From Cryptomeria japonica (Eukaryota > Streptophyta > Pinopsida > Cupressales > Cupressaceae): a stretch of DNA of 64,000 nt. How positions within the stretch are numbered: the first letter of the stretch is position 1; each line of letters opens with the position of its first letter. The notes beneath the pieces were generated by a model that saw nothing but the letters and a program-made list of their open reading frames with translations, did no database searches and was not told the origin of the DNA. The stretch is from assembly GCF_030272615.1 (NCBI RefSeq), contig NC_081413.1, positions 553,251,136 through 553,315,135 of the forward strand. Direction: 5' to 3'. A program made the position numbers and the translations under genes. Positions 12,228 to 22,490 of the stretch are shown here, one piece after another.

Positions 12228-12809
12228 CTGTACTTTGATGGCTCATACACACAGCATGGGGCAGGAGCTGACATCCTCTTTATAACTCCTCAAGGGGATT
12301 CTATACCAAAATCATACCGCTTATCATTTCCTTGCACTAACAATATAGCAGAATATGAGGCATTAACAACTGGATTACGGATTGCAGTTCAGTGGAAGAT
12401 CCAGGAACTTCGTGTTTTTGGGGATTCTCAACTTGTCATCAGTCAAGCAACTGATGATTACCAAACAAAAGATGAAAAATTAATGCCTTACAAACAAATG
12501 GTGGATGACCTGAAACAACACTTCACAAAGATAGATTTTGAGCAGATACCAAGAGAGCAGAATCGCGCCGCAGATGCCATGGCTACAATTGCTTCACTGA
12601 TCGATCTACCTCCAAATAAGACCTGCTATGAGTTCTTGGTGGATAACCTTTTGGTTCCTTCATATGAGATCACTCCTACTGAGATGATATGTGTTGTCGG
12701 TCTTGAGTCCCAGTTATATGGTTCCATCTTCACATACCTTCGCGATAATGCCCTTCCTCCTAATTTATCAAATAATCAACATCGCACCTTCATTCGCCAA
12801 TCCTCTTGA
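12228..12809 (+). pseudogene. Second, archaeal/plant-type RNase H domain
   Basis: The translation directly after TAA 12225 reads LYFDGSYTQHGAGADILF, then CTNNIAEYEAL, LRVFGDSQLVISQ and EQNRAADAMA. These carry the four acidic residues (D, E, D, D) of a catalytic RNase H. A duplicated RNase H of this type between RNase H and integrase is the hallmark of the Tat lineage. The segment ends at TGA 12807, explicable as CGA to TGA. Confidence 0.85.
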
Positions 12810-13967
12810 TATGTCATTTTAGCTGATATCCTATACCGGCGAGGTTTAGATGGCACTCTTCTTAGATGTTTAGAAAGTGACGAAGCTCAGATTATGTTAC
12901 ATGAAGTACATGAAGGGATATGTGGTCCACATGCTAGTGGTCCTACCTTGGCCAAGAAGCTCATTAGCATTGGATATTACTGGCCCAATATGGAAAAAGA
13001 CTCATATCAGTTTGTCAAGAAATGTAAGCAATGTCAAATTCATGGAGACCTCATACATGCGCCAGCACAAGAACTACAACCAATTGCGTCTCCTTGGCCC
13101 TTTTGTCAGTGGGGACTCGATCTCATAGGCAAGATTCACCCTCCTTCTAATGGTCATAAATTCATTATCACTGCCACAAATTATTTCACAAAATGGATTG
13201 AAGTCGTGCCTCTCACACAAGTCACTGGAAAATAGATTGCTACGTTTATCCTTAACTATATCATTTGCCGATACAGTATTTTTGCTTCCATTATCACTGA
13301 TAACGGGCGTCCCTTCAAAAATCAGGATGTTCGTGAACTCTGTGACCGCTTCCATATTTCCCATTGTTTCTCCACACCATATTACCCCCAAAGTAATGGC
13401 CAAGCTGAGGCGTCTAATAAAACAATCCTTAAAATCCTTAAGAAGACAGTCGACGACGCTGGCTGTAATTGGCATATCCAACTTAATCCTGCACTTTGGG
13501 CCTATCGCACAAGTGTTCGCACACCTACAGGAGCTACACCCTATTCACTTGTCTACGGCATTAAAGCCATCTTGCCTATTGAGGTCAAATTACCTTCTTT
13601 ATGGGTCTCTTTGCAAAACATCATCAGTGATGAAGACTATAGGGTCTCTCGCTTACAAGAACTTGAACTACTGGATGAACGGAGACAAACTGCTTTTAAT
13701 CATCTCAAGGCTTACCAACAACGAATGAGTCGCAGCTACAATCACAAAGTCAAGCCTCGCACATTTGAGGTAGGTGACTTGGTTCTCAGAGAAAACCCCA
13801 AAAATCAGCAAGACAGAGAGAAGAAGGGCAAGTTCGAACCAAATTGGCTTGGTCCTTACATCATTACAGCAGCATATGGATCCGAGGCATATCAGCTCTC
13901 AACTACAGAAGGTGAACCTTTGAAGGATCCTATCAACAACACGCACCTTCGCAGGTTCTACGCATAG
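12810..13967 (+). pseudogene. Tat-like integrase
   Basis: It inserts the cDNA into the genome. The zinc-binding HHCC is seen in LHEVHEGICGPHASG and CKQCQIHGD (12894-13050). The DDE core is seen as WGLDLIG, SIITDNGRPF and NGQAEASNKT. The C-terminal GPY-type module is NWLGPYIITAAYGSEAYQL. One in-frame stop, TAG 13233, is consistent with CAG. The natural stop is TAG at 13965-13967 after HLRRFYA. All catalytic residues are retained. Confidence 0.9.
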
Positions 13968-15688
13968 CTCTTTGGAATATCCTAATTCGAAAAATACAAA
14001 AAAATCAAAAAAATTCAAAAGTACAAAAAAAATTATAAAAACAAAAAAATCATTACTTAGTGAAAACCTGGCAAACAAGCGCCTTGTGACAACAAAAAAA
14101 TCAGAAAAATCGAAAAAAGTAAAGAGAAATAATTTCGTCCAACGGTGAAAACCACTTCGGTGGCGCCCTGAACAAGTACCATGGTGAAAACTGGGTCACC
14201 AGTGCCATGCGTAGAGACATTGCTCCTCCCTCCTTCAGGATCCACTTTCATCACTTCACTTTGCACACACTCATGACCAATTCATTCATAATAAACTTAC
14301 CCATTCCCATCATGGCTTGTTATTGATCTACCTAAGATTGGTTAGTCATTCATAATAAACCTCCCTTTCCATCCATAATAAATCAGATCCTATCTATGGC
14401 TAAGGCAAATCCTACGTCTAGTGATGGGTGTGGAACTAAGAACATCACATGTTTCGAGGAGTACAGTTTCTTCCAGCTTCCTTCAGTCTATCCGCGCACA
14501 ATCCGCAATAAAGCAACATTTGCATCACAGATCCGCAATAAAGTTTTGTCTTCTTCGCAATAAAGTATCAGTTTCATGGATTCAGTCAGTTTCAGATGAG
14601 ACACAGCAGCAACAATGGACTTCAACAAAATCAAATCTTTCAACAGACTCAGACAACATATGGTTCAGTGCTATCTATCCTTTTTGTGAAAGTAAACATT
14701 GTGACCACAATCAAATAAGACTTATACAAGTGACAAGAGACACTAAAAACTTGAGGACTACAGTGGATGTTGGTGTCGAGTCTTGGTTTTCTTTTGATTT
14801 TATCTTTTGGTGACATGTCTTTTAGCTTTTCCGGGATGTCTCTGACTAGAGATTCTATCTCCAGGATGTCTTTGACTAGAAAGGCGAGGATGGGTATCGT
14901 CACCTATTTGTATTTGCTGTCTGTGGATTGTCTTTTAGTAATGCTATGACTTATCTAAGGATATGAGGACACTATGAGTCTAGTGTGAACTGGGGCATTC
15001 CTTGTTTGTGACTGTCTTATCTCCATGCAAATAGGTACAATGACTTTCTAGGTCAAACATATGCCTCAATTGTCATAACCTACTTGCCATAATAAAGCTC
15101 AATGATGATAACGCACAAGAAGCTCTTTCACATTCATATCTTCTATCTTCCATCCCCCTTTCTTGATTGACTTCCATCGTCCTTCTTGAGTTCGCGTAGC
15201 CTACTATCACATGACTGAGTATAATGACACACCAAAAACATTTGCATTTCATGTAGTTTGCACCTGCATTATCACATATTAAGCATTTCATACATACATA
15301 TAGATATCACAATTGCATCATATCCTGCACACAACATATGGTAGCACATCTTACATTTTCATCATGTAAATAATTATTTGCATCTGCATTACATACATTC
15401 ACATTTGCATCATGCATACACATATAAAACATAAAAGAACAAAATATATATATATATATTGCATTGCACATGTACATATTTGCATCCATATCATAAGCAT
15501 CACATAAGAACATCTCATCACATAGGTACACATGCATATAGCTGCCGCAAAGATGAATCATCTCATATATATAATCAAAAGTGTCATGATACAATGATGT
15601 CAAAATCATATGGCTACAATCACCCGCAGGTGTCTACATCATCATACAAAAAATGGTACAAAATTGATACATAGGGAGCCCTCTAAGG
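13968..15688 (+). other. Post-pol spacer of the Tat-like element
   Basis: It starts with an A-rich tract (about 13985-14110), then three related GTGAAAAC units (14061-14211). The rest is unassigned, with a low-complexity TTGCATC/CATTTGCATCAT-rich stretch (about 15295-15560) containing a short (TA)n at about 15447-15459. No protein family is recognised. Confidence 0.5.
14061..14211 (+). repeat. Three degenerate GTGAAAAC hairpin units
   Basis: Units begin at about 14061, 14142 and 14183: GTGAAAACCTGG..GCGCC, GTGAAAACCACTTCGGTGGC and GTGAAAACTGGGTCACCAGT. In the second and third the sequence after GTGAAAAC folds back (CCACTTCGGTGG; CTGGGTCACCAG), giving small stems with different sequence but the same position. 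Confidence 0.65.
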
Positions 15689-17650
15689 CTATGATGAACT
15701 CCCTCCCTCGGAGCCGCCTGGCCTCGACGGAGTCTGAGCCCTGGAAGGACCTGCCCCAGGATCATCCCTCTTGTCCCCTCTATCTGGTGGTGGTGGAGGA
15801 CCCATGACCCCACCACTAGATGCCTGTCTCCTCTGTCTCCCTCTCGTAGTTGTTGCTGTCTGCGATGGTCTATGGAAGCTCCTCGTCCGCTGATCTGCTG
15901 AAACTGCACCATAATAGAGATCCCGCCAGTAGGCAATCTCCTCCCCTGCCAGCAGGACATAAGCATATCCTGCCCCTGTGTCCTCCGCTGCCTGTCTCCC
16001 CGCCCTCAGCGCTATCTCAGCCTCTGTATAATGCTGAATAGCCTGATCTCGCTCCCGCTCAGTATCTCGGAGCCTCCTCCTAAGCCAATCCCTCTCCCTC
16101 TCCAACTCTTGGATCTCATCTGCCTAACCCTGACAGATCTCCCTCAACTCTATCAGCTCATCCTCCTCTGCGTCAACCCCCTCCGCCTCTGCCTGTGGCT
16201 CCCCCTGTACGGGTGCCTGCCCTTGTGCCTGTACCTGTACTGGTACCTGTCCCTGTATCTGTCCCCATCCCTGTACCTGTACCTGTTTGGGACCCTGTGC
16301 TGCTGGCACCTGTAGCGGCAATCCACCGTGACCCTCACCACCCGAGCCTGTCTCTCCTCACCACCCTCCCTTCGAGGTGCAACCCTCCTCTCTCCAACTG
16401 CTCCCCTCCTCCTCCGTCAACCTCTGCCCCCATCACCTCCACCATCATCATCATCTCCACCCCCATCTCCATCCAATAGCTCTCCCGGATCCGTCAAGTG
16501 TGGGAAGGGATGCTCCGCCCAGTATGCTGTATACTCAGCATCCATGTCGACATCCTTAATCTCTGGCCACATGTCCCAGGGTAGGGGCATCATCTCTACC
16601 AGCTGTGTAACTGCCTGATCATATGACAATAGGGGCCCAAATTGTGTCTGATCTCTGACAGTCCGTGCATACATGCCTGAGCCCCGTGGCATCCTTTGGA
16701 TCCTGCCAAACTGCCTGCAAACCCTATCCACAAGTTGTCTCTCTAGTGCATAGGGCATCCACCCAATCAGGTACCTGCTCCGGAAGGTGTAAGGAAGCTC
16801 AACTGCATCATCCTCCCACTCCTCGCATCCCAGATATGGCCTCCAAATGACCACATCAATGTCATCTATCACTCGGCGCTAGTACTCTAACCTACTAATC
16901 CGTGGCTGCGACGTGATCATATCATACAGGTGCACAAAACTACGCCCGTGCCCTCTGCCTCTGAAATGTATCGGCCTCGTCACTGGCAGATGCTCATAAG
17001 CCCACACCTACAACAATGTCACCCCGCAGCCCAATCCCACTGATCCGTGGTATACAAACTGATGCAGCTCATAATATAGGTGTGCCAGCACACACGGTCC
17101 CTAGGCATATCTAGTGTGATGTGTCACCAGTGTCTCCAGTGCTCCTCCCTAGCCCACAGTCAATCCCCGTGTCGCTCTATCAGGACACAGGAACCCACTG
17201 ATCGCTCCTCCTATCACTGCTGGCAGCGCCAATCCTGTAGCAGTCATAGTGTCCCAAGCCACATGCCCAGCCCTCATCTCCAATCCAGGGTCCTCAAACA
17301 CTCATCTCAGGGCCTCCCTGTCTCCATCTCGATCGTACGGAATTAGTTCCCCATCGATCGGTATCCTCAGTATCCTGTATACATCCTCCAGGGTGACTGT
17401 CATCTCCCCCAGCGGTAAATGAAAGGTACATGTCTCTGAATGCCATCTCTCGGCTAAAGCAGTCAGCAATCCCATGTTCGCCCGAAACTCAGGCACATAT
17501 AGAACATGTCTCAATCCCATAGCCTCAATCGCTGCTCGGTCCCCAAGTGTCAACTCAAGTCGCAATCTCTGTGTCGACGTGAATCTCTCCCGTGACTCTA
17601 GCATCGGCAAATACTCCTACAGTCAAGCAAATCAATCATGTCAGTCATAG

Positions 17651-17889
17651 TGGCATTCACTGTTTATCACAAAATGCTACTTTTTATCTAAATGCATAAG
17701 GCTATCTATCCCAGTGACACTCACTGTTCATCACAAAGTGTTGCTTCTATCCTAGTGGTACTCCCTGTTCATCACAAAGTACTACGTGTTTTGCACTCCC
17801 TGTTCATCACAAAGTGCTGCTCATATTTTGGTACTCCCTGTTCATCACATAGTACTCTATCTTGGTACTCACTGTTCATCACAAAGTGT
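17651..17889. repeat. Seven-copy short repeat CACT..CTGTTCATCACAAAGTG
   Basis: A core of about 21 bases, CTGTTCATCACAAAGTR with a leading CACT or TACT, occurs about seven times at 25-40 base intervals. Many units have complementary ends (CACT and AGTG; GTACT and AGTAC), so each could form a small stem. It lies inside the predicted intron of the antisense PMD gene. Confidence 0.8.
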
Positions 17890-18023
17890 CTTGATCTATT
17901 CTAGTCTTCCCTAGAGGACCTGCTTGAGTGTATCCTCTCAGCAGCTTATCCAATCGACAACGTATGTTCATCACAGAACTGCCAATTTGACCTAGAAAAC
18001 AAAATTCACATTTTTTTGGACAT

Positions 18024-18275
18024 AAACGCGCTTTCCTGACACAAACGCGCTTAAAGACTGCACAGACGTGCCTGAAAAACACAAACGCGCCTGAATGACA
18101 CAGACGTGCCTTGGCGACACAAACGTGCCTTCTTGGCACAGACGCCCCTACATTACACAGACGCGACCGCATTCGACGCAGACACGTCTCCAAACACAGA
18201 CGCGATTGGCACAAACCCAGACGTGCCTGGCGGACACAGACGCACCTAGCACCAACGCAGACGCGCCTAACCGTT
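18024..18275 (-). repeat. Array C of the CGCGTCTGTG motif, inverted
   Basis: Read on the minus strand this has the same motif as the leader arrays: about twelve variants of SGCGTCTGTG / CACGTCTGTG spaced by about 20 bases. It is inside the predicted intron 1 of the PMD gene, so in each transcription unit of the element (gag-pol forward, PMD reverse) the motif lies near the 5' end in the same sense. Confidence 0.82.
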
Positions 18276-18515
18276 TTTTGACAATTTTGACCCCTGACCT
18301 AATGCACATTTATTGCTCTACCTAGCATGCATTAATGACAAAATTAAATGCGTCAAAGAACGAGGAGGTTTGGTGGTACTTACCGGCTCTCCTGCCTCTG
18401 CTGGCCTCTGGAATCGGCGAACGCGATCGAATCTGTGAACGAAAGCCATCGCTGCTAACTGCTACTGCTCTCGTGGATGTGTAGATGACAATGAGGATGT
18501 ATTCTGCCCGTGGTC

Positions 18516-18525
18516 TATCTTATAG
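18516..18525 (-). promoter_or_regulatory. TATA-like box upstream of the antisense PMD gene
   Basis: On the minus strand CTATAAGATA lies about 70 bases before the exon 1 ATG, a fitting distance for a short 5' UTR. It suggests that the antisense gene has its own promoter rather than relying on the LTR. Confidence 0.45.
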
Positions 18526-18754
18526 CCTACCCTCGCCTTAGCCCTCGTTTCCCGAGTCAGTCTTCTTTATCCTGTGACTCTGTCACTTTATCTGGTCAAT
18601 CCATACTATCCTGTCTTTCTTATCTAGAGATTGTCTGCGATCTTTTCAGACATTTTCATCCAATCTCTTGAGGGGGCATATCATTCCCATCTTGGGGCAA
18701 CTCTGTATCAGTTCATCTTATCTTCTTTGAAACAACGCGACAAACCGCATTGTC

Positions 18755-18770
18755 TCAAAGAGGGGCAAAA
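18755..18770 (+). other. Polypurine tract
   Basis: CAAAGAGGGGCAAAA directly precedes the 3' LTR; it primes plus-strand cDNA synthesis in LTR elements. Confidence 0.8.
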
Positions 18771-19547
18771 TGTAGACACCTAAAATTGTCATATCTAATT
18801 AAATAAATATTTTATTTATTTAATTATCTAAGCCTAATTCTTCTATTAATTAAATAAATCTTTATTTATTTAATTAATTCATTTATCCTCTTCTAACCTT
18901 ATTTCTCATTTAAATAAATACATTTATTTATTTAAATTATCCTTTTCCTAAATTAAATAAATATCTTATTTATTTAATTATCCCATTTCTTCTATTAATT
19001 AAATAAATCTTTATTTATTTAATTAATTCATTAGCCTTTTCTACCCATGACACATGTCATTCATCTCTTAATTCCTACACTACCTACCTCTTTCATTATT
19101 TTATTATTTCTTCTACCTACCCTCTAATCATAACCGACCTCCTTTTACACCTCTTAATCTTATCCCTCCATTTCATATAGTGTCTTCTATATAAGGAGAT
19201 GTTTCCTTCATTATCAAACCCTAATGAGCTAATGACCTAACTACTTGATCAATTGACTACACTACGATCCTACTTGCAACCACATTTCGTTCTTTGTTGA
19301 GCTCTTGTGCACATAAAATCTGAGAGCAAATATATCAAGCAAGATCAATGGAGATAGGAAGAATGGAGATCAAAACCCTATTGGACATGTGATGGTATAA
19401 TCTTTGTGATTTCATTTGATTTGCATTGTCTTAAGTAATCTTCATATGTTATGGTGGATCTTTGTTGTTGTTAGGCTAGGGTTTGGTGGTTGAATTCATT
19501 TAGCCTTTCAATATTGTTATTATTGTTATCCATTTTCACCATATACA
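18771..19547 (+). repeat. 3' LTR of the Tat-like element
   Basis: 777 bp. It matches the 5' LTR with 13 substitutions (11 transitions) and a 2-bp insertion by my count. The equivalent TATATAA is at 19188-19194. Confidence 0.93.
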
Positions 19548-19552
19548 AAACC
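19548..19552. other. Target-site duplication AAACC, right copy
   Basis: AAACC follows the terminal ATACA of the 3' LTR. Removing one copy with the element restores the helicase frame exactly. Confidence 0.93.
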
Positions 19553-20594
19553 TTTAACAGGTCATTCATTATTAATGTTTCAAGAGCAATGCAAACATCT
19601 ACGCTACATTTGGATAGATGAAATGAGTTTTGTTGATCCTCAATTACTGATCAAGATTGATAACAGATTGCGACAAGCTTTTCTCACCAGACAACATGAA
19701 TCATTTGCAGCACTCTCAGTTATCTTGGTTGGTGATCTTGCACAACTTCCCTCGATTATGGATGAACCATTACATGCATCCCACTCAACAACACTCGCTC
19801 TATGGCACTCCTTCAATGATGTTATCACCTTGGATGTTTCTTTTCGATAACAAGATACATGCCCCTCCCAGATGCACTTTCGTGAGATTTTGCTTAATAT
19901 ATGCAACACAACACCATTGCAAACAGACTGGGAAAGCCTATAGATGCACTCAACCCAAGCTTTGGCACTTGATCAGAACAACCACTTCAACCAGCAAAAA
20001 TATTTGTTTGCAACCAATGCAGCTTCAAACGCACACAACATTAAAATGTTGAAGCAGTTGTACTCACCCATTGCACATGCAACAACAATCACTGCACACC
20101 ACAAGGATAAACAAACACACCAAGAAGAACAACTATCATTTGAAATCCTTCTTTTTATAGACCAGGAAGTAATGCTTATTGCAAATTTTTGGATAGAAGT
20201 TGGGCTTGTCAATGGTGCTTTGGGTCAAATCAAAATGATTGTCTACGATGCAAGTTCTAAGCTACCGAATCTGCCAAAATATGTGGTGACCCTCTTCCAA
20301 CATTACACTAGCCCATCATGGGATCTAGCAAATGCAAAACATGTTCCCATACCACCAATTACTAGGGGAAACCACACACAAATTCTATTGACAATGGTAT
20401 GGGGTATTATTATTCACAAATCACAGGGTTTGACACCAAACTTTGCAACAGTTGACATTGGCAAGACAGAGAAACAAGGTCTTACATTTACAATGCTTTC
20501 TCGAGTGAAATCAATTAACCACCTACGGATTCACCGACTTTCACCTACCAAAGGTACTCAAGACTGCAAGGTGTTGCTGCATCAACCATTTTAA
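19553..20594 (+). pseudogene. Helitron PIF1-like helicase, C-terminal part
   Basis: This continues the helicase frame left off at 3388. Walker B is read as IWIDEMSFVD (about 19608-19637), motif III as LVGDLAQLPSI (about 19727-19759), motif IV as DVSFR (about 19833-19847), and the C-terminal motifs as IIIHKSQGLTP and FTMLSRVKS (about 20408-20513). Two in-frame stops are visible, TAA at 19848 just after the motif IV arginine and TAG at 19941; no frameshift is needed. The frame ends at a TAA at 20592-20594, a natural end for the protein. Motif order and spacing support a complete but dead helicase half. Confidence 0.83.
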
Positions 20595-22450
20595 GAAAAG
20601 AAAAAAAAAAAGCTCGTTTGTTGAAGCTTTCTCAGATCATGAAAGAAAACTACTTGCAAAACAAACAAAAACAGGTACTGCAAACACAACTTCGTTGTGA
20701 TTTTACATTCCATATATTTTCAGTCAATCATTTCAACGCATTACAATAGTCGTGGCTTGCAGGATCAACAACAAATATAACCGATTACATCTCAACAAAC
20801 ATTTTTAACTACTATTTAGATTCAATTAACAATAGGTACACATCTGCCATCCACTGTCTTCTCAACTATTTAGCTTCCTTATAATTATGTTTCTTCTAAT
20901 AGTTACTAAACTTCCCTTCTCTTCTTCTACTTGCAGGTCTTCTTCTACTTGCAGGGAATCAAATAAGATACCATTTCAAACAACAGGACCTATAAGGGTA
21001 TGCAAATATCTTTAACAATTTACAATCAATTATGCTAACTTATGTTTCTACTCTCCATGTCCTTTGCAGATTGCAACACCACCACCAAAGATAATCCTAC
21101 TATTAACAGATGTAACTACCATCCTTTACAATTCTTGTCAAACTACAAACTCTGCAATTTAAAATACTTCAAGTTTTCTAGTACAATGTTATTTCTCACA
21201 TGTATGAAATGGCAAGCAATGAAGCAACCCACAAAACAAAAAAAACACATAAACAAAATACAACATCAACAAAAATTGTAAGTACCTTCCTTTCATATTA
21301 TTTATATTCTACAAGTGTTACATGCATTTACAATTTCCCAATACAGTTTATTTCTTGCATGATTTATCTTCATACATTTACAATTTCCTAATACAAATTA
21401 TTTCTCACAGGTTTAAGATGATATACATCAAATGGATATACATCAAAAGGTTGTATAACATGCTACTGTTACCAACATGGGGGATGGAGGGTGGATAATA
21501 AAAGATTTATGGGTCCAACAAATACTATTGGTTGGGACTAATATAATCTACAATACAAACCATTTAAAATAAGTACTCTTAATGGCAATACAAAGTATTT
21601 ATAAAAAATACTCTTCATTGCACTTTCATTTTGTACATCATACTACATTCAACAGCACGGGGGATGGTGGGTGGTCAACTTCATATTTTGGGAACAACTA
21701 TAAACATTGGTTGGGTTTTGTATAGTGCCAATACTATATATCAATAAACATTATTCATTTTTGCTTTCAATTACCTTCTCTCATTATGATGCATTTACAA
21801 AGCACTTTTATATATTATTCATTTTGGCTTTCAATTACCTTCTCCCATTATGATGCATCTACAAATAATCAAATTCCTTCAAAAAAACAAAAAAACCCTC
21901 CTTGTAATGTTATAATGCCTTTACAATTAGACCTATCGGCCTCCTATTGCAGGCACTCCCCCTGCAACTACTAGTATATTATTGTTATCATGTAAGTTAC
22001 ATATTTATTGTTATCATGCAAGCTACATAATTGTTGATATCATGCAAGTTACATTTCAAGAAGTTAGATATAATAGTCCTTCTCAATTTCAATATTAATC
22101 ACCTAGTAGTAGGTTGATACTTTCAAGTGATTCTTCATTTTCATAGAACTAGTATCATAGTTTAATTATTTACAAATAACAGTCTCTATTTCAAGTTGCA
22201 TTAGAATAATGTTCATTTAAGCTTTCATTACTATAATAGAGTTGTAATTCTTAGATAGACAACTACAAGGCAAGTTGGAAACAAAAACCTTAGCAACATT
22301 CAATATCTATGGTGCCTCTGGGCCACACTTATAAGTAATGTCGTTGTGTTGAACTACTGCACTTAACACCTAATAAAGCTACAACAACGATGTATGTGGC
22401 ATCGTCCCTATAAATCTTTGGGGAGAAATAAGGGTCATTTGGAAGTTAAA
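20595..22450 (+). other. Helitron 3' tail, non-coding
   Basis: No coding region is recognised. The stretch is AT-rich and has internal duplications: a 15-bp doublet around TCTTCTACTTGCAG (20927-20958); two related blocks centred on GGGGGATGG (21479 and 21660), each followed about 35-40 bases later by a TTGGTTGGG phrase; and a duplicated segment of about 66 bp (21745-21867). Long non-coding 3' tails are usual between the helicase stop and the terminal hairpin of Helitrons, so assignment to the element is by position. Confidence 0.5.
21745..21867. repeat. Tandem duplication, two copies of about 66 bp
   Basis: Two adjacent copies share the phrase TTCAATTACCTTCTC followed by CATTATGATGCATYTACAAA, with only a few differences. 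They lie in the non-coding tail of the Helitron. Confidence 0.7.
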
Positions 22451-22490
22451 ATCCAAGGGGTGGGTAATCCCCCTTGGATCAATAATCTAA
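22451..22490 (+). other. Candidate Helitron 3' terminus: hairpin plus CTAA
   Basis: ATCCAAGGGG (22451-22460) pairs perfectly with CCCCTTGGAT (22470-22479) across a 9-base loop. CTAA follows at 22487-22490, seven bases after the stem. Helitrons end in a GC-rich hairpin about ten bases before CTRR, so both elements are present. The base after CTAA is A, not the T expected from insertion between A and T, which lowers confidence. Confidence 0.5.

Larger units (their letters stand above)
15689..18449 (-). pseudogene. Captured plant-mobile-domain (PMD) gene, antisense in the retrotransposon, two exons
   Basis: Exon 1 (18449-18384) starts with ATG, encodes 22 residues beginning MAFVHRFDRVRRF and ends at CCG|GTAAGT. 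Exon 2 begins at 17616 after TTGACTGTAG in the same phase. It reads EYLPMLESRERF, then TALAERWHSETCTFHLPLGE and VTLEDVYRILRIPIDGE, the core of the plant mobile domain found in MAIN/MAIL1-type proteins and in transposons. Further downstream in the same frame are VLAHLYYELHQF and VWAYEHLPVTRP, also PMD-like. Stops interrupt it (TGA 17302-17304 and several TAG). From about 16400 the frame changes; the C-terminus has a Gly/Asp tract, a Gln/Val repeat, a charged coiled-coil-like ERERDWLRRRLRDTERERDQ and a stop near 15689. Function in the element is unknown. Confidence 0.75.
3389..19547 (+). mobile_element. Ty3/gypsy LTR retrotransposon, Tat-like lineage, 16.2 kb, full length
   Basis: Two LTRs (775 and 777 bp) begin TGTAGACACC and end CATATACA, flanked by the 5-bp duplication AAACC. 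Internally there are a primer-binding site directly after the 5' LTR, gag, protease, G-patch-like segment, RT, RNase H, a second archaeal-type RNase H, integrase, and a purine tract before the 3' LTR. Two RNase H domains, great length, a long 5' leader and an extra antisense gene after pol are known features of the Tat group (Ogre, Retand and relatives). The whole gag-pol is one frame broken only by nonsense codons. LTR divergence counted by eye is 13 substitutions plus one 2-bp indel, about 1.7%, so the insertion is young. Confidence 0.92.
1..22490 (+). mobile_element. Helitron (Rep/helicase type), decayed, 5' end outside window, interrupted by a gypsy element
   Basis: Seen: a rolling-circle Rep region with an HIH (HUH) motif and a YxxxY tyrosine pair, then a PIF1-like helicase with Walker A, Walker B and C-terminal motifs, all on the plus strand and in the order of Helitron RepHel proteins. 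Protein-level similarity begins within the first 200 bases, so the 5' terminus is probably left of the window. A hairpin followed by CTAA at 22451-22490 is a plausible 3' terminus but is not flanked by the usual T. Positions 3389-19547 are a later gypsy insertion; without it the element would span at least about 6.3 kb here. Several stops and at least two or three frameshifts show it is no longer autonomous. The 3' boundary is an inference. Confidence 0.8.

Noticed and set aside
15307-15674. Open frames rich in Cys, Asp, Ala, Asn and Met
   Set aside because: They come from low-complexity TTGCATC-type DNA.
17879-18325. Open frames on both strands across the third motif array
   Set aside because: They are translations of the same repeated motif and lie in a predicted intron.
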